A stretch of DNA of 42,762 nt from a virus. Numbering within the stretch: position 1 is the first letter of the stretch; the number at the start of each line of letters is the position of its first letter. The notes beneath the pieces were generated by a model, which was not told the origin of the DNA, searched no databases, and saw only the letters and a list, made by a program, of their open reading frames with translations. Below, piece after piece: positions 23,132-31,051 of the stretch. The stretch covers positions 1-42,762 of the IMG/VR virus record IMGVR_UViG_3300048587_000730. One strand, given 5' to 3'. The translations under genes were made by a program, and so were the position numbers.

Positions 23132-24007
23132 TTAGCCAATCATGCCCCGACAGCTGGAGCAGAGCGGACGGCCGTGTTTGAATCGGACCACGGAAAGCAG
23201 CTTGATCTTATCGCATACCCCGTCCAGCACATCGCCATTGCCCGCACTGATCATCATCAAGCCTTTGGACCAGTCAATGATATTGGCTTTGGCATTGCTT
23301 AGAGCCGCGGACACATCCTCTTCGGTACGCTTCATATTCTCGCTCTTGGGCGGCTGCACGGTTTCTGTGCCGGGGGCGTGGGCGAGACGCTGAACCTCGG
23401 CTTCCAGTTCCTTCACCCGTCTGAGAGCGGCCGAGAATTTATCCATGGAGAGCTCACCCTGAAGACTCCGGACTTCCGTCTCCAGCTGCTCGACTTTTCG
23501 CTGCTGCGCCTGACGGCTGCTGCGCTCTTCGTTGACCAGCTGCTCCAGCCTCTTCACTCGAATTTTAGCTGGCTCTGAAATCTGAAATGGGGATTTTCCT
23601 TCAATGACAAGATCGACAGCTGCGGCGAGTGTCTGGCGCGACTTCAGCACGCGCCGCCTGCCGTCGCTGGTCACTCGGCCCTGGTCTTTGAATGTGGTGC
23701 GCGCCAGCCGCATGAGCATGCGCAATGGAAAGCGATCTTCGTGAATTAGAATTTTCGCGCGGATCTGCGAAGGCCACGCCGCGGCCTTGATCATACGCGA
23801 GACGGTGGCCTGGCTGACGCCGAGTGCCTGACCCATCATGGGCTGCGCATGTCCGGCTTTGTCGAGCAATAGGAGCTGGTCGCCCAGATCAAACCACTCG
23901 TCGGCCGCAGCCGGCGGCTTCAGTCCTATCAGCTGGGAGGGCACCACGCGGAGTTTGAGCGGTCTTCCACGTCGTTTCTTTGTCTCCAGGGCGACAGAAC
24001 TGGCCAT
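23132..24007 (-). CDS. ParB/KorB-like DNA-binding protein with coiled coil and CxxC tail
   Basis: 291 residues. An AT-hook-like 'KKRRGRPLKL' (10-19) precedes a ParB-type HTH ('GHAQPMMGQALGVSQATVSRMIKAAAWPSQIRAKIL', about 52-87) and the following helical part typical of the central ParB domain ('FPLRMLMRLART'). Residues about 150-210 form a coiled coil. The end has 'FKHGRPLCSSCRGMIG', half of a zinc ribbon. The N-terminal CTPase (ParB/Srx) domain with GERR box is absent, so it is not a standard ParB. It may be a specialised plasmid-maintenance or regulatory protein, possibly a partner of the distant ParA. First gene of an operon with the exonuclease. Confidence 0.65.
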   Translation of the reverse strand: MASSVALETKKRRGRPLKLRVVPSQLIGLKPPAAADEWFDLGDQLLLLDKAGHAQPMMGQALGVSQATVSRMIKAAAWPSQIRAKILIHEDRFPLRMLMRLARTTFKDQGRVTSDGRRRVLKSRQTLAAAVDLVIEGKSPFQISEPAKIRVKRLEQLVNEERSSRQAQQRKVEQLETEVRSLQGELSMDKFSAALRRVKELEAEVQRLAHAPGTETVQPPKSENMKRTEEDVSAALSNAKANIIDWSKGLMMISAGNGDVLDGVCDKIKLLSVVRFKHGRPLCSSCRGMIG

Positions 24008-24330
24008 TTTTCCAACTCCTGTTTTTATTCCGGGAATGAAAAATCATATATCACCAATATAGAAAAGATATTCCTGGATTTGAAATCCACATTTTTTCTC
24101 ACCAGCCTTGAATATTCAAAATGAAATCAGGCCAGTATGGCCGAAAAAACGCCCATGGCGAGGGCCATCTCCTGGTTTTTTCAATGATTTCTGATAGATA
24201 AAATCTATGGGCTGGAAGTGATCGAAATACATCTGTATTTAAATCGCTTATTTTTTGTGCAATCAGCGAAAATCGAAAAGACATTAAACACTATAATTTT
24301 GTATAATAAATAAAATACCTTATTTTGTCT

Positions 24331-24359
24331 TTGACTTTTAATGGCAATTGTCCGATAAG
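24331..24359 (+). promoter_or_regulatory. candidate promoter of the toxin-antitoxin operon
   Basis: TTGACT (24331-24336), 17-bp spacer, GATAAG (24354-24359), 29 bp before the antitoxin ATG. Two further TATAAT boxes lie at 24292 and 24302 in an AT-rich tract. The intergenic 24008-24330 holds no gene that I can support. Confidence 0.35.
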
Positions 24360-24387
24360 AGACATTAGCTATCAGGAGGTGCTGTTC

Positions 24388-24732
24388 ATGAGTGCTGAAG
24401 ACATCGTGAAAAAACTGCTCGCCGGCATTGAGAACTCACCGAGCTGGACGGCATCGGACGCGCGGAATAAATTCGACCGGTTGCTTGACCAGGCCCTCGA
24501 AGGCCCCCAGGTCATCGCCCCGATGCGTGGCCACAAAGAAAAATTCGTCTGTATATCCCTGGCTCACCTCAACGAGCTGAGTGATAAGCTTCAGCGCCTC
24601 GATGCCGAAGTTCGCAGAACCCGAGTCTCGAAAGTTCTTGAGAAGGTGAGACAGTTCTACGAAGAAAATCCTGAAGCAGAGTTGACCATAGAGCGCGACC
24701 CGGAAAAACCAGCCATTGATTTTGAAAGCTGA
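24388..24732 (+). CDS. Phd/YefM-type antitoxin
   Basis: 114 residues. 'ENSPSWTASDARNKFDRLLDQALEGPQVIAPMRGHKEKFVCISLAHLNELSDKL' is the Phd/YefM pattern (t.seaR.nl..ll.....gp..It..g...avlis...y..l), giving a DNA-binding N-terminal half, with an acidic C-terminal tail to neutralise the toxin. ATG 24388 follows a strong AGGAGG. It ends 4 bp before the toxin ATG, the standard antitoxin-first order; the pair would repress its own promoter and stabilise the element. Confidence 0.85.
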   Translation: MSAEDIVKKLLAGIENSPSWTASDARNKFDRLLDQALEGPQVIAPMRGHKEKFVCISLAHLNELSDKLQRLDAEVRRTRVSKVLEKVRQFYEENPEAELTIERDPEKPAIDFES

Positions 24733-24736
24733 ACGT

Positions 24737-25156
24737 ATGCCCAGAATCGTTGTTGTTGATACCTCCGTTCTCTCCCAGTTCTTCAGAAAGACAGGGCCAT
24801 CGGCGAAACTTCAGGCGTGGTTCGAGCAGTCGCTGAATGACCGGCTCCTGATATCGACCATAACACGCTACGAAATGATGAGTGGCTTGGCCATGCTGCC
24901 ATCAAGGTCGATCATTGATGACTTTTGCGAGTTCCTCACAGGTGGTGGATTTGGCGTAGTTCCCGTCAGCACGGAAATTGCTGACATTGCCGGATTGAAG
25001 AAGGCTGAGCTTCTTCGTCAGGGAAGGACGCTGCATATCGCTGATCTGCTAATAGGGTCCACAGCGGCATCGATGGAAAATTCTAATATCAGCATCGCCA
25101 CAGCAAACGAGAAAGACTTTGATTTCTGGGGAATTGACCTCATAAATCCAATCTGA
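24737..25156 (+). CDS. vapC: VapC-type PIN-domain toxin
   Basis: 139 residues from ATG 24737 (the longer TTG 24716 start overlaps the antitoxin and is less likely). The acidic PIN quartet is visible: 'VVVDTSVL' (D8), 'TITRYEMMSG' (E46), 'LHIADLLIGSTA' (D103) and 'TANEKDFDFW' (N124/D127). PIN toxins are metal-dependent RNases cutting tRNA or rRNA sites. With the Phd-like antitoxin directly upstream it forms a plasmid addiction module. Confidence 0.9.
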   Translation: MPRIVVVDTSVLSQFFRKTGPSAKLQAWFEQSLNDRLLISTITRYEMMSGLAMLPSRSIIDDFCEFLTGGGFGVVPVSTEIADIAGLKKAELLRQGRTLHIADLLIGSTAASMENSNISIATANEKDFDFWGIDLINPI

Positions 25157-25173
25157 ATTCTTCAGGATACTCC

Positions 25174-26343
25174 ATGACCGAGGAAGCAACCGACAATCCG
25201 CGTTTTGAAAAATTCGTCCACGAGATGATTGCGAGTTCAGATCACGGAGTGAACCTGAACTTTCTCCTCGGCGTGGAACCCTTGCTTCCCGCCATCCGGG
25301 AAAAGCGACGATATACATACGGAGATTGCCTACGTGTTGCCGAGAGGCATGAGGCGGCCATGGCAGATTTTCGTGGCATCAAGAGATATCGAAAAGGTGA
25401 TATAGCTGCCCAGGTGGCGAATGGCCTCATGATGTTCATGGAGTCGCCGGAAATGGGCGTGATCAACAGGAACATCAACTACTGCGCAGCCCGATGCATC
25501 GAAGGCGGCTTCGCTCCGGTCTACGTTCTTGGGAAAAATTTCTTCGATGATCTTTCGGATTCGGATGTTGGTGATGTGACCGTCTCGGTTCTCCCCGAAT
25601 CATTTCGCGGTGTCCTGAAATTTCCAAAACCTCTATATGACCAGGATGGTTATCAATTCGATGAAGTGATGGTGGTCCTCGACAGGGCGGATCTGGTCGA
25701 GAAGGTCGTCGGCATTACCAAAGGAGCAGTCACACTGCGTGAACGGGTCCTTCGGGGTGATGATATTGACGACTATTATCTGGGCATGTGCTGGCACGCG
25801 AAGGGGCCCGTCGGCCTTCAGCCAGGCGAGAGTAAGCCTCGGGCCAAGATCGATGCCGGATACTTCTCCACCTTTCTTCCGAAAGATAAAAGCATTAAGA
25901 TCGCTGAGCTTTTCGATCGCCACCAGTACCGGACGCTTGGTGCGCATAATATCGGTACGCTCGATATGATTTTTGAAGCCAGCAGATCTGAGCTGAGTGA
26001 TGGCTATACGAAGTCGATGAATTCTCTCTTCGCAGCCCTGGTGTACGTTCTTTCAGGCCAACCTGATCTGCGTTTTTACAAAAATCCAGTACGGACGCAG
26101 TCACCACAGTCCAGGACTCCCATCAAAGCCGACAAGCATTTGTCCTCGGCCGTCGATATTCATCTGGTCAACTACAGCTGGAAGAAAGATCCGGTCTATA
26201 AGAAAGGCGTCTGGCGGGTGAGGTGGCATAAGCGCCTTCAGCCGTATGGCCCAGACAAAAAGCTGACTAAGCTGGTTTATATCCAACAGCACTGGCGGGA
26301 GCGATCGGCGCTCAAGGGTTCCTTAAATCCACCAGCTGAGTAA
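25174..26343 (+). CDS. 389-aa protein of unknown function, possibly AcrVA2-like
   Basis: A soluble mixed alpha/beta protein starting 18 bp after the toxin stop, so probably cotranscribed. Seen: a helical N-terminus, 'SVLPESFRGVLKFPKPLYDQDGYQFDEVMVVLDRADL' in the middle and a C-terminal block 'WRVRWHKRLQPYGPDKKLTKLVYIQQHWRERS'. That last block resembles the 'W..G..R.Q.YGP....r.iwI.p...rG' tail that I associate with a widespread plasmid/phage family, to which AcrVA2-like anti-CRISPR proteins may belong; this is from memory and unverified. No catalytic motif is evident. Confidence 0.6.
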   Translation: MTEEATDNPRFEKFVHEMIASSDHGVNLNFLLGVEPLLPAIREKRRYTYGDCLRVAERHEAAMADFRGIKRYRKGDIAAQVANGLMMFMESPEMGVINRNINYCAARCIEGGFAPVYVLGKNFFDDLSDSDVGDVTVSVLPESFRGVLKFPKPLYDQDGYQFDEVMVVLDRADLVEKVVGITKGAVTLRERVLRGDDIDDYYLGMCWHAKGPVGLQPGESKPRAKIDAGYFSTFLPKDKSIKIAELFDRHQYRTLGAHNIGTLDMIFEASRSELSDGYTKSMNSLFAALVYVLSGQPDLRFYKNPVRTQSPQSRTPIKADKHLSSAVDIHLVNYSWKKDPVYKKGVWRVRWHKRLQPYGPDKKLTKLVYIQQHWRERSALKGSLNPPAE

Positions 26344-26548
26344 AGATTCTGCGGGGTTCTCAGTCCCAATGCGCAGGGACATATACGCCGTGAAAGCATT
26401 GTCGAAAGGCAAGGGGAGCCGGGGGGATGCCGAGCTGTCTCGGGAACTTCCAACGTATGTCCGAACCTTGGTTTAATCGGTCAGCAATCCGATTGTCAGT
26501 TCATGTGGAGGTTTGTCACACAGCCCGGTAACGGGAGGAAACCTTCGC

Positions 26549-27194
26549 ATGGAAATCCGCTTTGAAAAGGTCGCCGAAAAGTTCACGAGCCTATTTGCGA
26601 TTGCTCTTGGGCTCGTCTTTTTCTACATACCCCTATTTGATTTCATCGAAAGTCAGTCACACCAACGAGAATTCTCTGAATCAGAGAAGGCTGATATTCA
26701 GTCAATCCGCGAAAGTCAGAGCCAGGCGGCGTTGGGCTGCTGTGCAGCGGCTCATGGCCAGACCCGATATCTCACGGGTCCACGTTCTGAAAGGCGAATA
26801 CGAATACCCTGCTTTAGAAATAAAGCTTGGAAAGAACTCGCATCCAGGGGAGATCGAACGTCACGTAAATCAAAATGAAAAAGGCTTCTGGATCTATATT
26901 GGCTATAGCACAGTGCTCACGCCTGCCATCAGCCCAATGCATGAGGCAAAAGAAGTCATCAAAATACTGGGTTCAGCGACCGGTGGGCTTTGCCTTGTCG
27001 TCATAGGGGTCATGAGTCTTGTTGGTGTTTCTTCAAAATCGGAGCGCAAGCGCGATGAAAAAACACCATCAAGCTCCCATCCGTCGCCGCCTGAACTAAA
27101 GAAGGAAATGCCAGAGAAAGAAGTGTATGGGCCCATCAAATATGGCAAGCCAAGGCTTGTGAAGAGTGAGGATGATGAGGTCCGCCCTGCATGA
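26549..27194 (+). pseudogene. two-segment membrane protein split by a frameshift
   Basis: From ATG 26549, behind GGGAGG, the first frame gives 'MEIRFEKVAEKFTSLFAIALGLVFFYIPLFDFIE', an N-terminal anchor and a charged helix to about 26735, then turns to nonsense. A second frame, +1, carries on with 'RRRWAAVQRLMARPDISRVHVLKGEYEYPALEIKLG', a soluble domain, a second membrane segment ('GGLCLVVIGVMSLVGV') and a charged Pro-rich tail to 27194. Joined they make one sensible protein of about 215 aa. An indel near 26725-26740 is the likely cause: either a true pseudogene or a sequence error. Family unknown. Confidence 0.55.
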
Positions 27195-27382
27195 CGAGTA
27201 TAGGATTTCTCCAACGCAGGTATGCCTCCACATACTGATGATTCTCGTAGTCTTGAAACTTCTCCAATAACTTTATGAAAGCCTCTTTCGAATGTTGATG
27301 TTGGATGCTTCTCTGCAGCATAAATATGGTTCACGGCCGCCCACACTATGATATGCTTCGGTATTAATATGGGGGTAATGCG

Positions 27383-27988
27383 ATGAAAGCAAAGATCCGG
27401 CTTTTTATTTTCGGCCTCGTTTCTGTTTTTTCGTTGAAGACGCATGCTCAGGGAATCGAGAAGTTCAACATCTCATGTGTAAGGACCGAGTTCGTCAGTA
27501 TTTCTCTATCAAATGGTGTAGAGCCGCTGCATCGTCTTTTCTCATCAGTGCCCTGCAAATTCATAAAGATTCTGCAAGACTCCTCGGATCTGAATGCTGT
27601 TGAACTTGAGAAAGATCCATTGCGCTGGGACGCGTTCAGATTCAGGTCTCCCGAAAAACCAGGTGCTCATGGATTTACAAAGTTTGAATATCTTGGGGAA
27701 GCTTTTGCCTATGGGCCAAGGCAGATTGGAATTGTACTCGATAAACAAATGAAAAGTGAATTTGAAAAAGGAAAGATCTATCTCGAAAATACGGCAGCAT
27801 CTCTGAGACACGGAATAGCATTTCTTAAAAAGGATATGCCGTTTTCGAAAGTGGAGGAGATAGCAAAAGATCCGAAGCTTATTCACCCTTACCTGGACAA
27901 TCACCTTGTCCTGTACGCATTCCCAGAAAATACGGGGAAACCAATAATCAGTGGAGTCTCTGAATCGAGAGATGCCGAAAAACCATAG
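27383..27988 (+). CDS. secreted protein of unknown function
   Basis: 201 residues with a Sec signal peptide ('MKAKIRLFIFGLVSVFSLKTHAQ', probable cut after 'THAQ' or 'THA'). The mature part has two Cys ('ISCVRTEF', 'SVPCKF') likely to form a disulphide, and mixed alpha/beta content. Not recognised. GGGGGTAATG-like ribosome site. It lies in the AT-richer cargo region and could be a lysogenic-conversion factor. The 188-bp gap before it is empty. Confidence 0.65.
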   Translation: MKAKIRLFIFGLVSVFSLKTHAQGIEKFNISCVRTEFVSISLSNGVEPLHRLFSSVPCKFIKILQDSSDLNAVELEKDPLRWDAFRFRSPEKPGAHGFTKFEYLGEAFAYGPRQIGIVLDKQMKSEFEKGKIYLENTAASLRHGIAFLKKDMPFSKVEEIAKDPKLIHPYLDNHLVLYAFPENTGKPIISGVSESRDAEKP

Positions 27989-28210
27989 AGGCAAGCAAAG
28001 ATTTCTTAACTTGACTAAATATAAATGCTCTGAGTCCTGCCACGGTTTGTAATTTGAAATGATTATCAGGAGCCGAAGACCGGCTCCTGTCTTACATGTC
28101 TTCAAGCTTTCTTACGCTTTGCCAATAGCAGCCTATTCAATTCATTAACAACTGCGGTCTTATCTGGACCGAGTTATGCAACGGTCTGAAATTCGCTGGC
28201 CCAATTGATT

Positions 28211-28846
28211 CTAAGTCCGTGGTGGAAGAAGTTGGAATTTTCCTTCGATTTCCACGAATATGCCAGTGCCAAAGCTCGGAGATAGAATAATGGGGATCGT
28301 AGTTATTCCGCTCTTATTCGGATCTCCGGTCCAGAAAAACGGATCAACATTGAGCGCAGAGTATTCAATCAGATTGTTGGCTTTGGTAAGAGCAGAGACA
28401 GTTGCTTCAAATTGAACAATCAAAGTTGCTTTCTTGAATTCGCCCTTGGTATATAAATTTATCCATTCTGAAGGTGTTTGAAGAGTGCCGCCAGGGCCTT
28501 GATTCGTAGCTCCAGATCTATATTCTTCACCTCCAATCATTTCGCCAAACCACTGGACTTTGCATCTAAATCCGATTTGCTTCACTTCTAATGGATCATT
28601 GTAAAACTTGATTCGTGCTCTTATCGTTTCATTAGGCGCGCAACGGAATTCTATAGGATTATTGGAGGCCGCCCGAACGAAATAGTTGTTCTTCTGGACT
28701 CGATAAAATTCAAGTAGATTTTCGTAGTATTCAGGGTTTTCGCTTCTCAAAAACTGATTGTTTTTTTCAAATTCAAGTAGAAATTGCTTTTTTTCTGATG
28801 ATAGATCTGATTTACTCGACCGAGCTTTCTTTTTACGTGGCGCCAT
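28211..28846 (-). CDS. unrecognised cytoplasmic protein with basic N-terminus
   Basis: 211 residues. 'MAPRKKKARSSKSDLSSEKK' is a basic, probably disordered tail; 'NNPIEFRCAPNETIRARIKFYNDPLEVKQIGFRCKVQWFGEMIGGEEY' and the following part look like a beta-sandwich; the end is 'FGTGIFVEIEGKFQLLPP'. Gly and aromatic content suggest a beta-rich binding domain. No family recognised. It is convergent with the secreted gene and divergent from the lipoprotein gene; low GC like its neighbours. Confidence 0.6.
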   Translation of the reverse strand: MAPRKKKARSSKSDLSSEKKQFLLEFEKNNQFLRSENPEYYENLLEFYRVQKNNYFVRAASNNPIEFRCAPNETIRARIKFYNDPLEVKQIGFRCKVQWFGEMIGGEEYRSGATNQGPGGTLQTPSEWINLYTKGEFKKATLIVQFEATVSALTKANNLIEYSALNVDPFFWTGDPNKSGITTIPIILSPSFGTGIFVEIEGKFQLLPPRT

Positions 28847-28874
28847 TGAATAAACTCCCTTTTTCGAGGTCTAG

Positions 28875-29342
28875 ATGATGCGTCGATTTTCTTCGATATT
28901 CGTATTGTACCTATGCTCAGGTTTTTTTGTAATGTCATGTGGCAAAAAGTCAGAAACGGCTCCAGTTGGCCAGGGAAGTCTGGATGCTTCGCCTGCTACA
29001 ATGGATGGATTCAAATCTGTAGCCATTGGCTTGGATAAAGATGTCTTAAGTCTCCATAGTAAACCGGTGTCTTACGTTTTTCTGTACAAAGGGAACGACA
29101 AATCAAATGGTGTCAGAATCGGAATTCCTCCTGGCGAATTGGTAGATATTTCCGCTTTACCTCCTTTCTCATTAGAAGTCGCTTTTGCTTTTATGATTCC
29201 AAATGATGGTCACTACAGAACTTTCTCAACTTCGTATGGGAATTGTAAAGATATCGAGATAACAGAAAAGACGCAGACGCCATTTCTCGTAAGGCTAGAT
29301 TCTTTCTGTGAAAATCCGGATCCAACGACGATTCCCAAATAG
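28875..29342 (+). CDS. lipoprotein of unknown function
   Basis: 155 residues with a type II signal peptide: 'MMRRFSSIFVLYLCSGFFVMSCGKK' with the lipobox ending at C22, so the mature protein is lipid-anchored, probably in the outer membrane (Gly at +2 is not a retention signal). The mature part contains 'SVAIGLDKDVLSLHSKPVSYVFLYKG' and two Cys near the end. Surface lipoproteins on prophages can exclude superinfecting phage; that role is only a guess. A terminator follows. Confidence 0.7.
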   Translation: MMRRFSSIFVLYLCSGFFVMSCGKKSETAPVGQGSLDASPATMDGFKSVAIGLDKDVLSLHSKPVSYVFLYKGNDKSNGVRIGIPPGELVDISALPPFSLEVAFAFMIPNDGHYRTFSTSYGNCKDIEITEKTQTPFLVRLDSFCENPDPTTIPK

Positions 29343-29379
29343 AACATAAGAGCGATAAGGCGAATAAGTCTGAGACTTT

Positions 29380-29427
29380 GGCTCGTGATTATCCGTCACG
29401 AGCCGCTTTACTTTACTGCTTGTTTTT
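29380..29427 (+). terminator. Rho-independent terminator after the lipoprotein gene
   Basis: GGCTCGTGA (29380-29388) and TCACGAGCC (29396-29404) form a perfect 9-bp stem with a 7-nt loop; a T tract follows only after 18 bases (29423-29427), so strength is uncertain. 38 bp after the lipoprotein stop. Confidence 0.65.
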
Positions 29428-29797
29428 AAGAATCATAGTTCAATTCCCTGTTAAAAACCGTTCATCTATCCCAACGACTGCAAGTTAACTTACGACCATC
29501 TGTTAAACCTAGGTCTTTGCCTCCATCCACCTTCGATCATTTTGTGCAGACAAATGGAACTCGCTGTATCCCGCTTTCTGACCTCTCACTTTTTTGGGCC
29601 GCCGATCTGCTAACCCTGATTTTCGGGGTGATGGTTGTCTGTCAAGATCGTGCGCTGGTAAGCGGATGACTCTACACAAGCCTCTAGAAGCTATTTCCAG
29701 GTTTAATGGAGTAATCGTGAGAAATTCAAGAGTGAACCCGTGATGGGGAACAAAATCCGTTTTCAGTCCTGCTGGACACCGAATCGGTTCACGCCAG

Positions 29798-29825
29798 TTT
29801 TATTGATAATCCATTATCAATAAAA
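29798..29825. repeat. AT-rich perfect palindrome (12-bp arms)
   Basis: TTTTATTGATAA (29798-29809), TCCA, TTATCAATAAAA (29814-29825). With T and A runs on both sides it would fold in either transcript as a bidirectional terminator, or serve as an operator. It sits in the 900-bp gene-free stretch 29343-30240. Confidence 0.55.
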
Positions 29826-29901
29826 AATGAAACTTCGTCGCCCTCGGGCGATGATTTCCTTTTTTTGGCACTGCTGCTGTTGGTCGAAATCAGTTGGCTG
29901 A

Positions 29902-29968
29902 GTAACCATAGTTACCCGCTGATGCTATAGAGATCCTATAGAGATCCTATAGAAATCCTATAGTATTC
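29902..29968. promoter_or_regulatory. operator-like cluster: GTAAC inverted repeat and four 11-bp CTATAG repeats
   Basis: GTAAC-CATA-GTTAC (29902-29915) is followed by four tandem 11-mers: CTATAGAGATC (29925, 29936), CTATAGAAATC (29947) and CTATAGTATTC (29958). Eleven-base spacing puts a palindromic CTATAG on the same helix face once per turn, as for cooperative regulator binding. It lies 270 bp before an XRE gene; further AT-rich palindromes (CGTATATACG, 30183-30192) are near the gene. The rest of the stretch shows no gene. Confidence 0.6.
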
Positions 29969-30240
29969 GATCTTAAAATCCTGAAACTCCTGCCATTCAC
30001 CAGAATGCAAACGGCATCTTCATTTCATCGGGGAGTTCGTCCACTTGCTACCTGTAATCCTTCAGTCAGGTGTCATTTGCTTGGAAATGTATTTTGAAAA
30101 ATACCAAAAAAAATAACAACATCCAGTCAAAGATGGACCAAATTAAAGACACAATAACTTAAATAATATTATATATTTATATCGTATATACGTCGCCTGA
30201 CATCGTGGTGTAATGCTCGCGCATCGCCGATGATGCAAAG

Positions 30241-30492
30241 ATGAAAAAGAAAACGTCGGCCCGCGAAGCAAAACGAACAAGCCTTAAGAATTTGAAGGAG
30301 CGTGTTGGACGCAACGTCCGACGTATGCGTCGAGCCATGGGTCTTACTCAGGAGCAGCTGGCTGATATGCACGGACTGAATCTCAGATCACTTCAGTCCA
30401 TCGAAGCAGGGGCGACTGACTTCAAGCTTTCATCGCTTTGGCGACTGGCCCGAGCCTTTGGTGTCGACGTTGAAGAGCTTATCAGAGAGTAG
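30241..30492 (+). CDS. XRE-family HTH regulator
   Basis: 83 residues: a basic leader, then a complete XRE/Cro HTH: 'VGRNVRRMRRAMGLTQEQLADMHGLNLRSLQSIEAGATDFKLSSLWRLARAFGVDVEELI'. The helix pair 'LTQEQLADMHGLN' and recognition helix 'RSLQSIEAG' are intact. Small single-domain members act as repressors or antirepressors; its upstream region has repeat operators, so it could govern a lysogeny or copy-number switch. Weak ribosome site. Confidence 0.85.
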   Translation: MKKKTSAREAKRTSLKNLKERVGRNVRRMRRAMGLTQEQLADMHGLNLRSLQSIEAGATDFKLSSLWRLARAFGVDVEELIRE

Positions 30493-30539
30493 TTGTGAAG
30501 TTGCCGTGAGGACTGGATTTTCTAGGAATTGGGCTTTGT

Positions 30540-30734
30540 TCAAACTGTTCGTTTGCACTCATCTTTCGCTGACTGGGACCATTCATCAATAAGTTTGTCA
30601 AGCTCGATGATAGTCTGCATTGTGACCACCCATAATCCATACTGCCACAGTGTTCCGGGCTCAGGCTGATCAAGTTCATTGAGTTCTCGTGCGAATGATT
30701 GCCTTATGCTGATCAGATCATCTAGCGTGTGCAT
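30540..30734 (-). CDS. small hypothetical protein
   Basis: 64 residues, helical and acidic ('MHTLDDLISIRQSFARELNELDQPEPGTLWQYGLWVVTMQTIIELDKLIDEW'). AAGGGAG lies seven bases before the ATG, good support for translation. Not recognised; convergent with the XRE gene. Confidence 0.5.
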   Translation of the reverse strand: MHTLDDLISIRQSFARELNELDQPEPGTLWQYGLWVVTMQTIIELDKLIDEWSQSAKDECKRTV

Positions 30735-31051
30735 CGGCTTACTCCCTTAACGCGTTTAGCCAACACTGTGTAAAATAAGCTCCCCTTAAGTACACTCATC
30801 AGTAAATATAGACCAAATTTGCAGCGAATTATTGCGGATTTACGCTTTCCATTCCGCGATGTTAACAACTTATATAAGTTCAGGTGAGCAATGTTTAACA
30901 ACTGTTGAACATCTCGAAGCGGACACCAGTCCTCGGGTTTGGAGTTGACGCGCAGAGACAACAAATTCATAATCCTTATTGCAGCGAGGCTGTAAAAAAA
31001 AGTTTTCGACACGAACCACTGCCTTGCCAACCACGAATTTTTTTCCGCCAA
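30722..31051 (-). CDS. possible small HTH-like protein
   Basis: 109 residues from a TTG start, ending inside the start of the preceding small gene. 'CPLRDVQQLLNIAHLNLYKLLTSRNGKRKSAIIRCKFGLYLL' has the look of a MerR-type or excisionase helix-turn-helix, but composition is not strongly coding and the start is poor (GGGGGTG upstream). Two near-palindromic TGTTAAC/TTTAACA sites lie within it (30858-30910). Low confidence. Confidence 0.28.
   Translation of the reverse strand: MAEKNSWLARQWFVSKTFFYSLAAIRIMNLLSLRVNSKPEDWCPLRDVQQLLNIAHLNLYKLLTSRNGKRKSAIIRCKFGLYLLMSVLKGSLFYTVLAKRVKGVSRCTR

Noticed and set aside
24099-24284. 61-aa minus-strand ORF upstream of the antitoxin
   Set aside because: AT-rich promoter region; poor start and no coding pattern.
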